Assembly: GCF_000835495.1 (NCBI RefSeq)
Contig: NW_015622547.1
Coordinates: 2,604,001-2,668,000 of the forward strand
Reading direction: 5' to 3'
Length of the DNA stretch: 64,000 nt
Origin: Cladophialophora immunda
Taxonomy: Eukaryota > Ascomycota > Eurotiomycetes > Chaetothyriales > Herpotrichiellaceae
The notes under the pieces were generated by a model. It was not told the DNA's origin, did no database searches, and saw only the letters and a program-made list of their open reading frames with translations. The first letter of the stretch is position 1. Every line of letters starts with the position of its first letter. Made by a program: the position numbers and the translations under genes. Positions 31,539 through 42,800 of the stretch are shown here, piece by piece.

Positions 31539-31968
31539 ATGTCGGCAGCTCCAGGAGACGAATACCAACCCACCGGTGAGGGTCTTGAAGGCAGCACCAC
31601 CGCGGACACGATGCAAAACGACTACAAGTCGCGAACGGGCCAGAGCCACATCCCCGTCCAAAGCGACGACGCTGCAGTCGAGGATCCAATTGATGCCAGC
31701 AAGGCTGATTCGGATGAGCAGCTGGGTGAGTAACCCCCAACAAAAGCTATTGACTTCGTTTGCTGTAATTCAACGTTTGCGAGTCCGGCGGCACTGACTC
31801 TCGAGTACAGCTCGCGACGACGCCGATGCCATCGACGAAAGCAACATCATCGACGAGCGCACACGTGGAGCGGCTAAGCCGGGGGCATACCGTGAGCCGG
31901 GCGACGAAGAAGGCCTCCCAGGACCAGAGGACGGCACCAGCCAAGTCCGTGGCGGGCCAAATCCATAG
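31539..31968 (+). CDS. Small CHZ-motif protein, histone chaperone-like
   Basis: Two exons, 31539-31725 and 31811-31968, give 114 residues. The 85-bp intron (GTGAGT donor, ACAG acceptor) joins DEQL to ARDDADAIDESNI in frame. The second exon carries the motif DADAIDESNIIDERTRGA. This resembles the CHZ motif of yeast Chz1, an H2A.Z-H2B chaperone, whose core is acidic residues, ID(x)SNI, then an RTRG element. The flanks are acidic and hydrophilic with no predicted fold, as in Chz1. The gene is therefore a candidate nuclear histone-binding chaperone. Yeast Chz1 is longer (about 150 residues), and similar short CHZ-containing proteins of unknown role exist in filamentous fungi. Confidence 0.75.
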
Positions 31969-33181
31969 CTGAATCTTGCCAAACATGGGCAACAGGGTTT
32001 TGGCACGGGCGGGTGACAGCAAGAATGAGGGAGGACGCAATCACCAAATAGTTTAATCATGTAATATGTCTCGATCTCGGTCGGCTCTTCATCCAGGATG
32101 CATTTGCCGGAGATTAGATGTTTAAGACTGGCCTGGTTGTTCATGGTTAATTTCGATGATCGTGGCTGCCACAGCAAAAGCTGCAAGTAACTGTATGTAC
32201 GAAAGGCTCGGCTTCCGGGTCATTTAATTATGCCCCTTTTGTGCATCCGCGACCAGCTCTCCGAATAAATTTTTCTAACATTCTTTTGTCTTACCCTACA
32301 GCTCCTTGGATACAATATTCTCCATGCCTTACATTCCAGACTGAGTGTCTGAACCAGTTATGGCCCTGGTGCTCACTCTGCGATGTCATAGGACTTATGC
32401 TTTGGCCGCGCAATCCATCGCACTTCAAACCAGGTCTGTGTGACTGGCTGGCACCCTAGCTAGTCCAGGGGACACGACACCGCAAAGTTCAGGCAAGGAC
32501 CTGGAGGAAAGAGGGTGGCTTGGGGCGGGCATCTGAGATGCACATCTTGATTTTCTCCCAAGCTAAAAAAGAAAAGCAAGCCACTGGTTGTCATCGAACG
32601 GATGCACGCTGCCTGCGAACCGAAATGGAAGCCTCCTGCAAGTGGTTTGCGACAATGGGCGTCTAATTTGGCACATGTCGTGTTGGCTAGGAGCAAGCCT
32701 CCTTGAAACAAGACGCAGCCAGCTCCCTAAGCTGCCACGCTGCCCCTCCCGCCTGCGCCGGCTATGGGCTGCGGCGGCTCCTCTGATGGGTTTATGGGGG
32801 GGGAGAGGCTGGGGGACTGGGGGGGTTGACAGTGGCCAAAGGGGGGGGGCCCTTTACTAGGCTTTCGCTTACGAGCCCAGCAGCCCGCAACAAGTCCAAC
32901 CAAGCTCGCCCAGCAGCAACCACTGGCTCTGCCCCGGGCGCTGATGGGCCGCGTTGCAGGCAGTCATGTCTCTCTCTGCGCGGTCTCCCTCGAGCTGACC
33001 TAGACACCTCCTCTTTCCTTAGACTTCTTTATCCTCCTCTCACTCCTCCATCCCCCATTTTCATCTCTAAACACCTTGTATTCTGGTCGTGAAGCTTTGG
33101 CGATCAATTTTCCCTCGTTTCCTTGCATTCCAAGAACGCCCCCATTGAGTTACTCGAACAGTCATTATCGCTGACGTCACC
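31969..33181. other. Intergenic, upstream region of the TUDOR-domain gene
   Basis: This 1.2-kb region contains no supported gene. It includes the G-run cluster at 32796-32849 annotated separately. The final 150 bp before the ATG are pyrimidine-rich, as in other fungal leaders. Confidence 0.45.
32796..32849 (+). promoter_or_regulatory. Cluster of four long guanine runs, potential G-quadruplex
   Basis: Runs of 8, 5, 7 and 9 guanines occur within 54 bases, with gaps of about 7, 3 and 15 bases. The first three are close enough to fold as an intramolecular quadruplex (the 8-base run could supply two tracts). It lies about 330 bp upstream of the TUDOR-domain gene start, on its coding strand. Function is inferred only. 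Confidence 0.55.
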
Positions 33182-34025
33182 ATGCCCGGCGAAGAGCCAG
33201 AGAAAGGAGACAAAGGTACGAACCACCCACCACGCTGAGCAGCAGCCATAAGCTCGAGCAACTGCGCACAGATGGTGCAGTGGTCGCTTACAGCACGCGA
33301 CGGACTTGGCTGCTGCACCGCGTGAAATCATGTCCTACTTGCACCGCACATTTGATGACCAGACAAGGCGCTGACCCATCTCGTCCGCAGTCACATGGAA
33401 CTGGGGCGGAGGCCAGCCTGGAGGCACCGTCGCTGAGAAGAAGACCGAAGGCGAGGTCGCCATCACCTCCAAGCGCGGCAACAAGATCAAGAAGAACGCG
33501 GAGCCAAACAACCCTGCCGTCCACATCGAGCGGTCGGGCCAAGACGTGGTCAAGAAGGCCTCCGAGCTCAACGTCGAGGAAAAAGCCAATGGCGACGCCG
33601 GCGCCGCCGATGCCGACAACAAGGATGAGTCTAAAGAGGAGGCCGAGACCACGAACGGCGAGAAGAGGAAGCGCGACGAGGTAGAGCAGGACGACAAGGA
33701 GGAAGACAACAAGCCAGACGAGGCGGGGCCTCTCGAGGAGAATGCCGAGGGCAAGACCGTGAAGGCCAAGGAGCCCGCCGCGAAGAAGCAGAAGAAGGAG
33801 CCCGCGAAGAAGAAGGGCGCCCCGAAGAAGGAGGCAGAGGCGGAGGAAAAGCAAGCAGAAGAACCAGAGAAGAAGAAGGAAGAAACAAAGCCCACAGAAA
33901 ACAACAAGAAGACGGCCGGCCGGCCCAAGAAGGCTGAGGGCGCACCAGCCAAGCAGAAGAAACAACCAACGCCGCGCGCAACAGACGGTGTCGGATCCCG
34001 CACCAGGAGCCAGCAGAAGGCGTAA
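33182..34025 (+). CDS. Hypervirulence-associated TUDOR-domain protein
   Basis: Two exons, 33182-33215 and 33391-34025, give 222 residues. The 175-bp intron (GTACG donor, CCGCAG acceptor) splits the codon before VTWNWGGGQPGGTVAEK. That stretch plus ITSKRGNKIKK, NNPAVHIERSGQDVVKK is the complete small TUDOR-like domain known as the hypervirulence-associated (HVA1, formerly DUF2945) domain. The remaining 150 residues are extremely Lys/Glu-rich with AKKQKKEPAKKKGAPKKE runs and an end rich in PRATDGVGSRTRSQQKA, suggesting a nuclear, nucleic-acid-binding tail. The molecular role of the domain is unknown; the name comes from a Cryptococcus gene, and no virulence role follows from the sequence. Confidence 0.88.
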
Positions 34026-34378
34026 AGCCTTTCTTTGTGAAACGTCTAGCCTTGTCTGCACACGCGAGAGCATCGAAGGGACTAGCTAGCGAATCTGGGA
34101 TGCATGCATTGTGAACGGTCGGATCTGGAGGGCATGGGCCAGAGGATTAATGAGGAGATGTCTTTCTGCACGGGGATGGGGATGAGGATGGGGGCCGGGC
34201 AGGGTAGGGTATGCTGGGTGATTTCTTGTATATTATTCCCGTCCCTCCTTTAGCTTGGACAAGTAACGGAGGACGAGCCTGTTTCTGGCTGCAATGTATT
34301 GAGTGTTCCTATTGCTCCATTTCTGCGGTTTCCCCTTCGTGGTCTCGCTGTACGGCGTAGACCTCCAGCGCAATGCAC

Positions 34379-34418
34379 GCCAAGACATAACGACATGGAG
34401 ATGTCGTTATGTCTTGGC
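34379..34418. repeat. Perfect 18-bp inverted repeat with 4-nt loop
   Basis: The arms are GCCAAGACATAACGACAT (34379-34396) and its exact reverse complement (34401-34418), around the loop GGAG. As RNA this would form a stable hairpin on either strand. It lies about 350 bp beyond the TUDOR-domain stop and 380 bp beyond the permease stop. Confidence 0.85.
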
Positions 34419-34490
34419 ACGCAGCTCCTGACCCTTACCGAGGCTAAATTACAATAGCAAGTTTGCCGACCACCACTCACTCACCCACTG

Positions 34491-34527
34491 CGCTGTGCTG
34501 CTCTGTGCTGCTCTGTGCTGCGCTGCT
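34491..34527. repeat. Short tandem repeat, about 3.7 copies of a 10-mer
   Basis: The unit CTGTGCTGCT repeats almost exactly, with one-base variants at either end. It is a simple minisatellite in the intergenic gap with no apparent function. Confidence 0.7.
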
Positions 34528-34797
34528 CAGGCCAAAGGCTCCCGCACAGCACCGTAGTCAGTGAGTGAGTGTGTCTGCGTCGAGAACAAAGTCAAGTTCA
34601 GGGCTCAGGGGAGATACCAGTTTAAACTCCATGTGTCCGCCCTTCCTCTCTACCCAGGGAGACACCGCAAAAGGCAGAACCGAGAACATATACACGAATG
34701 TCCACAAGCCCCGTCTGTCTATTGATCTAGTGCCGATCTATCTGGGGGTATCATAATTCTATCGATCTATTTTTTAAAAAAAAACCAGAATGTCCAT

Positions 34798-36102
34798 CTA
34801 CCGACCGCCAGTGGTGGCACAGTTGCATTTCTCGGGGTCGCCGCCGAGGCGTTCAATCTTCTCCATGCGCTCCTTGTGGTAGTGGTCCTCGTCCTTGCCG
34901 ACGTAGAGGACGTCTCTCCGCCACACGGCGCGGATGTGGTTACACAGGACGTAAAAGTAAAGAATAATCATCAGGACGGTCATGACGGAGCCGACCCACA
35001 GGATGGGCTCGCTGCGCAGGGCCTTGCCGATGTTGATGGTGGCCAGGGTGAAGCCGACGTTGGGGAAGACAAAGGCCCACCAGTTGAGGTGGAAGCGGAA
35101 GGTGCGGTAGACGGCCAGGCAGCTGACCACGCTGATGGCCCAGAACCAGAACGACAGGCTCCAGATGAAGACGGCCGTCAGGAGCGCCAGGATCCGCACC
35201 ACCTGCGCCGTGATGTCGTCAGGCCCAAAGTAGTCGTACCCGCGCGGCCAGTGCTCCGCGAGGCCGATGATGGCCAGCGCCGTGAAGCTCGGCGGGCCGA
35301 CCGCGATGAACATGCCCGGCCGCGACTCCGGCGAGGGGAACCCGTAGTTGATCATCCGCCGCACGTAGCTGGCGTACATGCCCATCGAGATGAGCATGCC
35401 GAGACCCTGGGCGGTCAGCCCTGCGAAGAGCATGGGCATGGCGGCGTCGCGAGGCTGGAACTCGATCCCCGACGCGGCGATGGTGCCGGTAAGCATGAAT
35501 GGAAACATGGGAAGATCCCAAGCCGGGGTCATGTCTTGGATCTTCAGTCGAGGGTTGGTGAAGAGCATGCAGTACAGCCCGACGGCGGCAATGAACGTGC
35601 AGGCGAAATACAGCCAGAAAAGAACGCGGTAGGTCACCACCAGCCAATCGCCTGTATGCTCGATGCCGTACAGGGCCATGCCGGCGATGATGCTGGCAAG
35701 CGACAGGAATGCCGTGCCGAAGAAGAGAGACTCGGTTGGGTGTACCAGGCTCGCTTTGAGGGTGCCCCGCCATCGTACGAACCGGTACGTGATGGCCGAA
35801 GCGATGAACGCGAAGATGAACAGGTCGCAAATGTAGACGATTTCACCGATGGTCTCGAGGCCGGTGAAGGTGTGTGGTTGGTTCTTGGGGGACAGGAGCA
35901 GGGCTAGGCCGCCCGTGGCCATTGGGAAGGTGAACCATGCCTGATAGACGAAGCTCGTCAGTATGGACTGACACGATAATGTTGTTGTTGATGTTCATGG
36001 TGACCAAAAACCTACCCATGTCAGATGTCTCAGTCGCTGGAAGCCGTTCTCGACAAAGGGCGGCTCCTCCATCTTATAAGGTTGTTCGATTGAATCCATC
36101 AT
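34798..36102 (-). CDS. Malate/C4-dicarboxylate permease (Mae1-like, TDT family)
   Basis: Two exons, 36102-36016 and 35940-34798, give 409 residues. The 75-bp intron joins RLRHLTW to AWFTFPMATGGLALLL in frame. It is an integral plasma-membrane transporter of the tellurite-resistance/dicarboxylate (TDT) family with about ten spans. MATGG at the first span, HPTESLFFGTAFLS, then SMTPAW-type DMTPAWDLPMFPFMLTGTIA and later RPGMFIAVGPPSFTALAIIG are characteristic of the fission-yeast malate permease type, rather than the sulphite-exporting Ssu1 type. The C-terminal tail is charged and ends in a CNC motif. Third codon positions are very GC-rich. The likely role is proton-coupled uptake or export of malate or related acids; the direction is not decided by sequence. 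Confidence 0.85.
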
Positions 36103-37018
36103 GTTGTCGACAGCAATCGTTGGAGGGCGTCGTCGTCGACGAGGTCGCGGACGTCCATCACAATAAGTAGCAGACTGCGCCCAACATGTTAAGGTCTCAT
36201 GTGCAGAGAGGAGCGCCCGCAAAATAACTCGGGTAGCAAGATGTTTCAGTCGAATCCCGACGAGGAGATCTGATGGGTCGAGCCGCGCAGCAGTCTGATG
36301 GATAGGGATGCTTTGTTATCGGCGGTTGGGCTTGGATTTCGGAACGTGGCCCCTGGCTGCTAACAAAACGCGTGATGACATGACGAATTGGCTGGTGGTC
36401 CGGTGGTATGATTTCAAGCTGCGCCATGTATTTTCCGCTGCAGCTTCTACTTAAGGAAAGGAGATGACCACGAGTATGACCAGTAGATACTTCTCGAAAT
36501 CTGAACTCGATGGGTACGGGAGAAAGAAAGGGGTCGTGCAAATGATAGGGTCCCCGTGAGAATGTTCACCAAACATTTCCCCCAGCGAGAGGCCAATGAG
36601 CCTGACTGGCTCTCTAGACCGGCCTCGAGTTGAGGCAGCGACTTACGACTTCGTTGTCTTTCTAAGCGCAATCATTGTCACTGCAGGCCAATCCTTCAGG
36701 CGGGAAGCCAGCTGCTATTCTTATTCACTTGTCAGACACACACCGCAGTCGCCGCAGCCATACAATGAGCCTCAGCTCGGGAGAAATCGGATATTGTAAA
36801 GACGTCCCGGCCACCAGCCCGCCGAGTGGCTTCCGCACCGCAAATTGAGCGCGTTGGGGGAAGCGCAAATCATGTCTCGTTACTCCGTACTGGGTTGAGC
36901 CACCTTGTTCCATTCACCGCCATCCTCCACCATACCAGTGGCCCATACAAGAGGAGGGATAGTGTCTTATACAGCGTCTGGCCCAGCAACGGATGTCCCT
37001 CACAAGTGACCGCCATCC
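36103..37018. other. Intergenic, upstream of the permease gene
   Basis: This 916-bp region precedes the permease start and follows the 3' end of a small leftward frame. No coding region or repeat is recognised. Confidence 0.45.
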
Positions 37019-37297
37019 TTAAATCCCACGCCGGCGTCTGAACATCCGCCTCCACCTCGACACCTTCTGCTCCTGCGCACTCTCCTTCCAAGGTCCCACA
37101 GACTCATCGTCGTCGTCATCGTCCTCGTTGTTGACCAATGCGTCTCTGCTCGGCCGGTGCATGTCCTTCTGTCGCTTGTCTCTCTTCTTCCTCAAGACGT
37201 TGTACTCGGCTCGCCGCGGTCTGGACTCGCCGCTCGCCCTTATCGAAGCATCGCTCGGGGTGGCCTTGTTCTGGGCGAATGCTGAGGTCCAACTCAT
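37019..37297 (-). CDS. Small hypothetical protein
   Basis: The ATG at 37297 opens a 92-residue frame, MSWTSAFAQNKATPSD onward. It contains a basic stretch (RAEYNVLRKKRDKRQK), an acidic run of Asp (NNEDDDDDDES) and a very basic end (RWRRMFRRRRGI). This charged, non-hydrophobic layout is protein-like and could be a small nuclear protein, but no family is recognised, and the Asp run may simply be a GTC/GAC repeat on the DNA. Called with low confidence. Confidence 0.35.
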   Translation of the reverse strand: MSWTSAFAQNKATPSDASIRASGESRPRRAEYNVLRKKRDKRQKDMHRPSRDALVNNEDDDDDDESVGPWKESAQEQKVSRWRRMFRRRRGI

Positions 37298-37822
37298 GAT
37301 GATAATGGTGATATAATAGTAATGCCGTGCGCGCTCTCAGACTAGGTGTTCGCGCGAATGGTGGATCAGCTCTTTGTTTATTCACGTGAGGCGTAAACTC
37401 AGCAAGCATACAAAATGCACAAAACAACCAGCCAGAGATCGACGAACAATCAATCCCTCAGGCATCGGCCGCCACGTCTTTGCCTATATAATTGCCTTGT
37501 CAATGCAAGCTCAGCTCCGGGACAACGGCACCAATGCAAGTGCAACCACATGATTACTGTTTGGCGGCCTGACGACCATGTCAGATCCGGTACCCGTATT
37601 ATCTGAATGACGAATGCAGGATCTGGAGCAAGTACCTTGAATGGTAAAGCTACCCTGTACGGGGGTATATACGAGGACTTATGCTTACTTTGTGCGGACC
37701 GAATTGCCGTTCATCTTGGACCTTTCCAATTCAAGCGCTGACTTCGTTGCCAGATTAAAAAGAGCGTCACTTTCCATGACCCCCCGGTGAGCAACACACA
37801 TTTCCCCTCTTTTATCGCGCAA
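37298..37822. other. Intergenic, no gene seen
   Basis: This 525-bp gap between two leftward genes contains nothing recognisable. It includes the 3' flank of the GlcG-like gene. Confidence 0.45.
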
Positions 37823-38617
37823 TCACGACGACGAGGTGACGGTCGTGCCGATGCTCTGCGCCGCATGCACCGCCACATCAATGTCCTGCTCCACGGTACC
37901 TCCGCTCACGCCCACCGCGCCGATGAAGTATCCATCAGGATCAAAGATTGGTTGACCACCGCCAAAGACAACCGTACCACCATTGGTTTCCTGGATGCCC
38001 CAGAGATCACCGCCCGGCTCGCTGCGATTCTGCAAGGCGTTGTTCGGGATGCCGTTGTAGAGCACCACGGTTTTGGCCTTCTTCTGAGAGATGTCCTGGT
38101 TTGGGATGTTTGTAAGAATTGGCCCTCCGTTTCGCACCTGGTGAAATGGCCCACCCAAAAGGGGCAACTTTCTGTGGCGTGACCACCACATGATGGGATC
38201 TTGCCATTGCCTAAAGGGGGTTGGGTAGATAGATTTGTGCCCGACTTACAATGCTTCCCAGAAAAGAATTATCCATATGGACAAAAGCCACAAGCCACGA
38301 CGACGGATCGAGCACTGCAATGTTTTGCGGTACACTTTTATTGCCCATAATTTTCGTCAACGAAACATGGTCCCTTTGCATAATTGGTCCGCCCTAGGCG
38401 TCGAATCCTTCTTGTGGTTGGGTTGGGAAACAACTTACCCTATGGCCTCTGCACGCTGGATTCCTGCATTGATGACCTGCAAGGCTTGGGTATGGTTGAT
38501 ATAGTGGCGCTGCGAGGGCGTCGAACCCCAGCCGTTAGTGGCGCTGCGATTGACTTGCTGGGACATGGCGGCGGGTACGATCGAGGTGAGGAAGGTGAGA
38601 ATAGACGAGACCTTCAT
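37823..38617 (-). CDS. Secreted GlcG/HbpS-like (haem-degrading family) protein
   Basis: Three exons, 38617-38439, 38334-38250 and 38095-37823, give 178 residues; introns of 104 and 154 bp keep frame. The N-terminus MKVSSILTFLTSIVPAAMSQ is a signal peptide, predicting secretion. The mature part follows the GlcG/HbpS fold (PF03928): ALQVINAGIQRAEAIGVPQN, AVLDPSSWLVAFVHMDNSF, LGSIDISQKKAKTV, a variable loop, then GGQPIFDPDGYFIGAVGVSGG, the family's glycine-rich signature, ending DIDVAVHAAQ. Bacterial HbpS binds haem or iron; in fungi the role of secreted members is not established. The exon 2 boundaries were decided by the LDPSSW and LGSIDI continuity. Confidence 0.85.
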
Positions 38618-39891
38618 GGCCGCTTTTTGTTGCGTTCCTCGCCCTCTCTCCTCTCCACCCCCCGCGTCTCCTCAAAAATGATGCTGGAGTAATGATTACT
38701 CGTTTTGCCCAGCCCTGACAACTGATTGGGCCTGAGGAAGGGGGGAAGAGAGCGAAGAGGAGAATGCTGACCGGTCAGGTAGCGGGGGAAGTCGTGCACT
38801 CAGCTGTACGGAGGGGAGAGAAACAGGAATCTTTCCTTCTTGTCTTTCCTCGCCTGGACCATTGCCTGTCTATCTGCTTGTCCGCAAGTTTTGTGCATCC
38901 AAATATATATAGGTAGCCATAAGCCATAGGGAACCCAGCAATCGCACATGTCACAACTGCGTCTTTAGGTTTGCCCTCCCTCCCTCCTATTCTTGCTCTG
39001 GCCATGGAGCACGGAGCAATATACATCATCACTCCCATCAGAGTTCTCAACACTCCTCACATCCCCAGAACCGGACTGGACGCTGATCGCTGCGTCCTCG
39101 ACGCGTTACGAAAGAGGGATGGGGGAGATCACGAAATCAGCGCATCACGGCTGACCCATCGTGTCTCGTCCCACAACGGACTACTACTATTGCACTGTGG
39201 CTTTTGCGGGGGATGCGGATCCGTACGCAATACGAGGATGGTTCTGGGGCAGGGTGTTTGTTGCCCTTGCTGCTAGGCCTCCCAAGCCGATCGTCATATA
39301 TTTGTCTTTCTTACGGATGAAAAGTCCCCGGCTCATCTCCGTGGAGACTGGAGAGTGAGGTAGCGAGAGGGGGGGGACCTATTCTAGATTCTAGGCTCTA
39401 GAGTCCTTCATCCGATGCATGGCAGAGAGACTTCCCCTCCCTCCCTCTTTTGTGCCTCTGGCATCGAACTCTTCGTGTAACCCTATCGAGAACGGAGGTT
39501 GGTTGGCTTTAGGGCTCCAGTGGCCCGCCTGGGCCGCTGATCTCTGACGTATAATGCATATGCAGGAGTGGTACCGGAGTGATCTTCACCAGAGGTGAAC
39601 GTCCGCGATCGGCCATCTACTTCAATATGCCCCTCAAGCAGTACTGGGTGCCCCTGTCCTTCCAGCCTTGTCGGCGCCACGGTCACTGCGTTCACTCGAG
39701 CTCGTTCCACGCAGAGCGCTGTGGTTATTAAGATAGAACGACGACTGGGGGGACCTGCTTTGCAGATATTGCACAAGTAGAACATGTAGGTGATATTGTA
39801 CAATGGAAAGTACAGGTCTTTAAATTTACATTGTAACCATGCCTGGCAACTATCCAGATCTCACAACCAGCACCAGCTCCGTATGTCAAGG
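38618..39891. other. Intergenic, upstream of the GlcG-like gene
   Basis: This 1.27-kb gap includes the promoter of the secreted GlcG-like gene. CTCC-rich tracts occur near 38640-38665 and 38979-38990. No coding region is supported. Confidence 0.45.
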
Positions 39892-42800
39892 CTATGCATG
39901 CTGGACAGAGGTAGCAAATTTCCGGACCTTGAAAGTCGGTCGAGAAGGCGGCTCAATCTGTTCACCTCCATCCTCAGCCTCGCCCTGCGTCGTAATTACG
40001 GCAACTTCTGTCATATCATCTGTCCCATTCGATGGGGTTGTCTCCTGCCCCGGTTGTTGAGGGCCAGGACGTCTAGGGACAAAGACTCCCTTGGTAAAGA
40101 GCTTGCCCACGTCGAGTCTGAACTTCTCACGTCGCAATCCATATGCTGCTCGGCGATGTTTGGTTGCAATCCTCAGTTTCCCCGGTAAGGACTCGGAGAT
40201 GCGCAATTCGGTCTCGATATCCTCACGCGCTAGGTTGAACGCCCCATAGAACTGTTCCGCCCATCTGAGGATTGCATCGAGGTCAGTATGGCCTCTTTTG
40301 CGCTCCTTTCTGTCTTGTATTTCAGACAGAGCTCCTCTGACGATGATTTGTAAGGTGCGCATGTTGGGAACGACAATTGGATTCAGAAGCGGCGGTGCCG
40401 AATCCATGTCCATACCGACCATCTCGACAGGAATATCTGGGTCTTCGCTTCCTACGTCAGAGGTGCTGGAACTTGGGTTGCCGGCTAAGTCCAAATCATC
40501 GAGTGGCAATGCAGAATTTATATTGAGCGAGGCAGGGGAAGCAACGGGGATTTGAGAACCCGCGTGCTGGATGGCGTCGGAGATTTGAGGCGAGTCGACC
40601 GTAATCATTCTTGAGCCAAGATAATCTTTGTCAGGTTCGCCGAAACCGACCACATCATTGCGTGCATCATTTGTTTGCCCTTCAAAGAATTCATCTTCGT
40701 CCTTGTCTGTGGCATGGTCGTCGGATGTAGAGTCGTGGCCACCGACCAGTAGAACTGACGAAGGGTAGTCCCTTGGATCTTTACAGAATAAATGCCAGAT
40801 ATTTCGCCCTTCTAGTACACCCCTGGTTTCGACGATTGCGGAGAATAGAACATTGAACGTGTCCGTCGCAAGGTTCGGCTCGTTACTGACTGGGAATCTC
40901 GATTTGAAGCGAGTGGCAGTTTCTGCAAGTTCGCCGTCCGCCACGTTTTCCAAGAGGCGCAAGAGGTAGCCCACTTGTTGTCTGAAGGTCCTCTTTTGGG
41001 CGATCCTGAAGCTCGCCGCTGGAGAGTCATAGATACCGTCAAGAATATTACAGAGCAGTAGCATTGCCTGTGAAAGATCGGACTCAGCATCTTCTTGTCG
41101 CATGACCGCCGGATCGACTTCTAGGGCTAGAATCTTGGCTGCAAGACTTGCGACGATCTTGGGACTGTAACCGCCACCTTCAGCGCGCCGCAGATCCCTG
41201 AGATTGAGAACAGCACTTGTCCAGTCGCACGCATTGACGTGATACACCACCAAAGCTCTGATGACATTTACGGTCAATTTTCTGCCCGATCTTTTGGTCA
41301 AGCTGTAGATGCGTTTGATCAGAATAGGGTCGTTCTTGGCTGATGCATAGCGCGTTACCGCAGCCGTAACAGACCGCTTTGCCCAAGTGGAAGGAGGCAA
41401 GATGGCTCCGTCGATATCCTCTGAGAACAGAAGCCAATCTCCCAAGCCAAACAACCCCGCATTGCTCACCAGATCGAGGAACGGAGGCAATTTGTAGATA
41501 GGAAGCTGTCCGTAGGTATTAAGGAATTCACCTCGACCTTTGGCATGCCTGGAAGTAAAGAAACCATCCTCTGGACTGAGTGAAAGCGACAAAAATTCTC
41601 CGATAGCTTCAAGTTTGTTACCATCAACCATTTTCTGGATTTCTGTGAACGTGTCGACAGCCTTTGTGACAAGATTCGCCTCAATGCAGGCTTGCAGGCC
41701 CTGGTGAAGGATCCCGGCATGCACTTCGGAGTGATCCAGAATGGAATCGAAGTCAAGCCCGGAACTCTGTAGATGGGTTCCCTCCACATAATGCATGGCT
41801 CGAAGCTGAGAGATAGTAGACGCTAGCTTTCGCAGAGAGTTGGCTTTGTCCATATCATACATACTTTCAGTCTGGAGTAGACGAACAGCCAGATAGTCGA
41901 AATACGCAGGTGCCAGACCATGCGGTTCCGCAAAAGATATTAGCCCTTTGATATCATCTTGGATTTCTGTGACAGGCACTTCGCCGTCTGTAACAGAGAC
42001 GTTGAGGTTGTTGATCAGGCAGTCAGCGATCGCCAGAACAACTTCTGCGCTAACAAACTTTCGAGGAGTGTCGACTGCAAGTTGTTCCCCGTGGTAGCTT
42101 TCGCCTTGACTCTGTAGATCACCCCTGCGAGTTCGTTGGTCCCAGTCTATTGACGGCACTCGATTATCAGGCCAATGAATAGCTTGCCAAGGACCGCCTG
42201 CGTCAGTCTGCAACGACTGGATGATTCGAGCTCCGGTCGCGGCAAATCCAGCCTCAACACAGCACCAGAGGATGAACTCCAGCCACACTTCCGGCCCAAG
42301 CTCACGCCTCTTAGGTCGCAAGCGACTAGGCGGCGGCTCTCGAAAGATATTCCAGGGACTGCTCTCCGTTTTGCCAGACCGCGCAGTAACCTCATCCTGG
42401 TAGGCATGCCAAACAGCGTCTGAGAGCGTCGATAAAATTCTCGAATTCAGCAGATGAAGGATGGGAGACTGTTGAAGAGTCGTTGTACCTTGAGGGAGGC
42501 AGTAGGTGTAGATAGTCGGGGGAACGAGTCCCAGATTGTGAATGAGTGCCAAGATCTGATGTACGGTGTTCATAATCTGCTTCCCTTCATCTGAAGGGCG
42601 ATTGGTAGAAGCCAGAACAAGGTCGGCGAGGAGAGACCAGATGAGCTCCATTGTGATCTCTTGACTCTTCTCTGACAAAGCGAAGTCGAAAGGTTGCCGA
42701 GAGCTACCAAGAGGCCGTCGGCTGACGTGCAAAGGGCGTTCGAGTTCAATGGGAGCACCATCTCGCTTCGCAAACGATCCATGTGGCCAGTCAATGTTGG

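Larger units (their letters stand above)
34026..34797. other. Intergenic between convergent genes, with hairpin and tandem repeat
   Basis: This 772-bp gap separates the TUDOR-domain gene and the malate permease gene, which converge. It holds a perfect 18-bp inverted repeat (34379-34418) and a 10-bp tandem repeat (34491-34527), both listed separately. No gene is seen. Confidence 0.5.

Noticed and set aside
33288..34073. Leucine- and serine-rich antisense frames over the TUDOR-domain gene that could look like membrane proteins.
   Set aside because: They are the reverse reading of GAG/AAG-rich Lys/Glu codons and have no real start or family features.
34876..35907. A 343-residue open frame antisense to the malate permease gene.
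   Set aside because: It is a shadow of the very GC-rich permease frame; composition is Asp/Glu/Arg/Gly-rich without motifs, and the opposite strand encodes a clear transporter.
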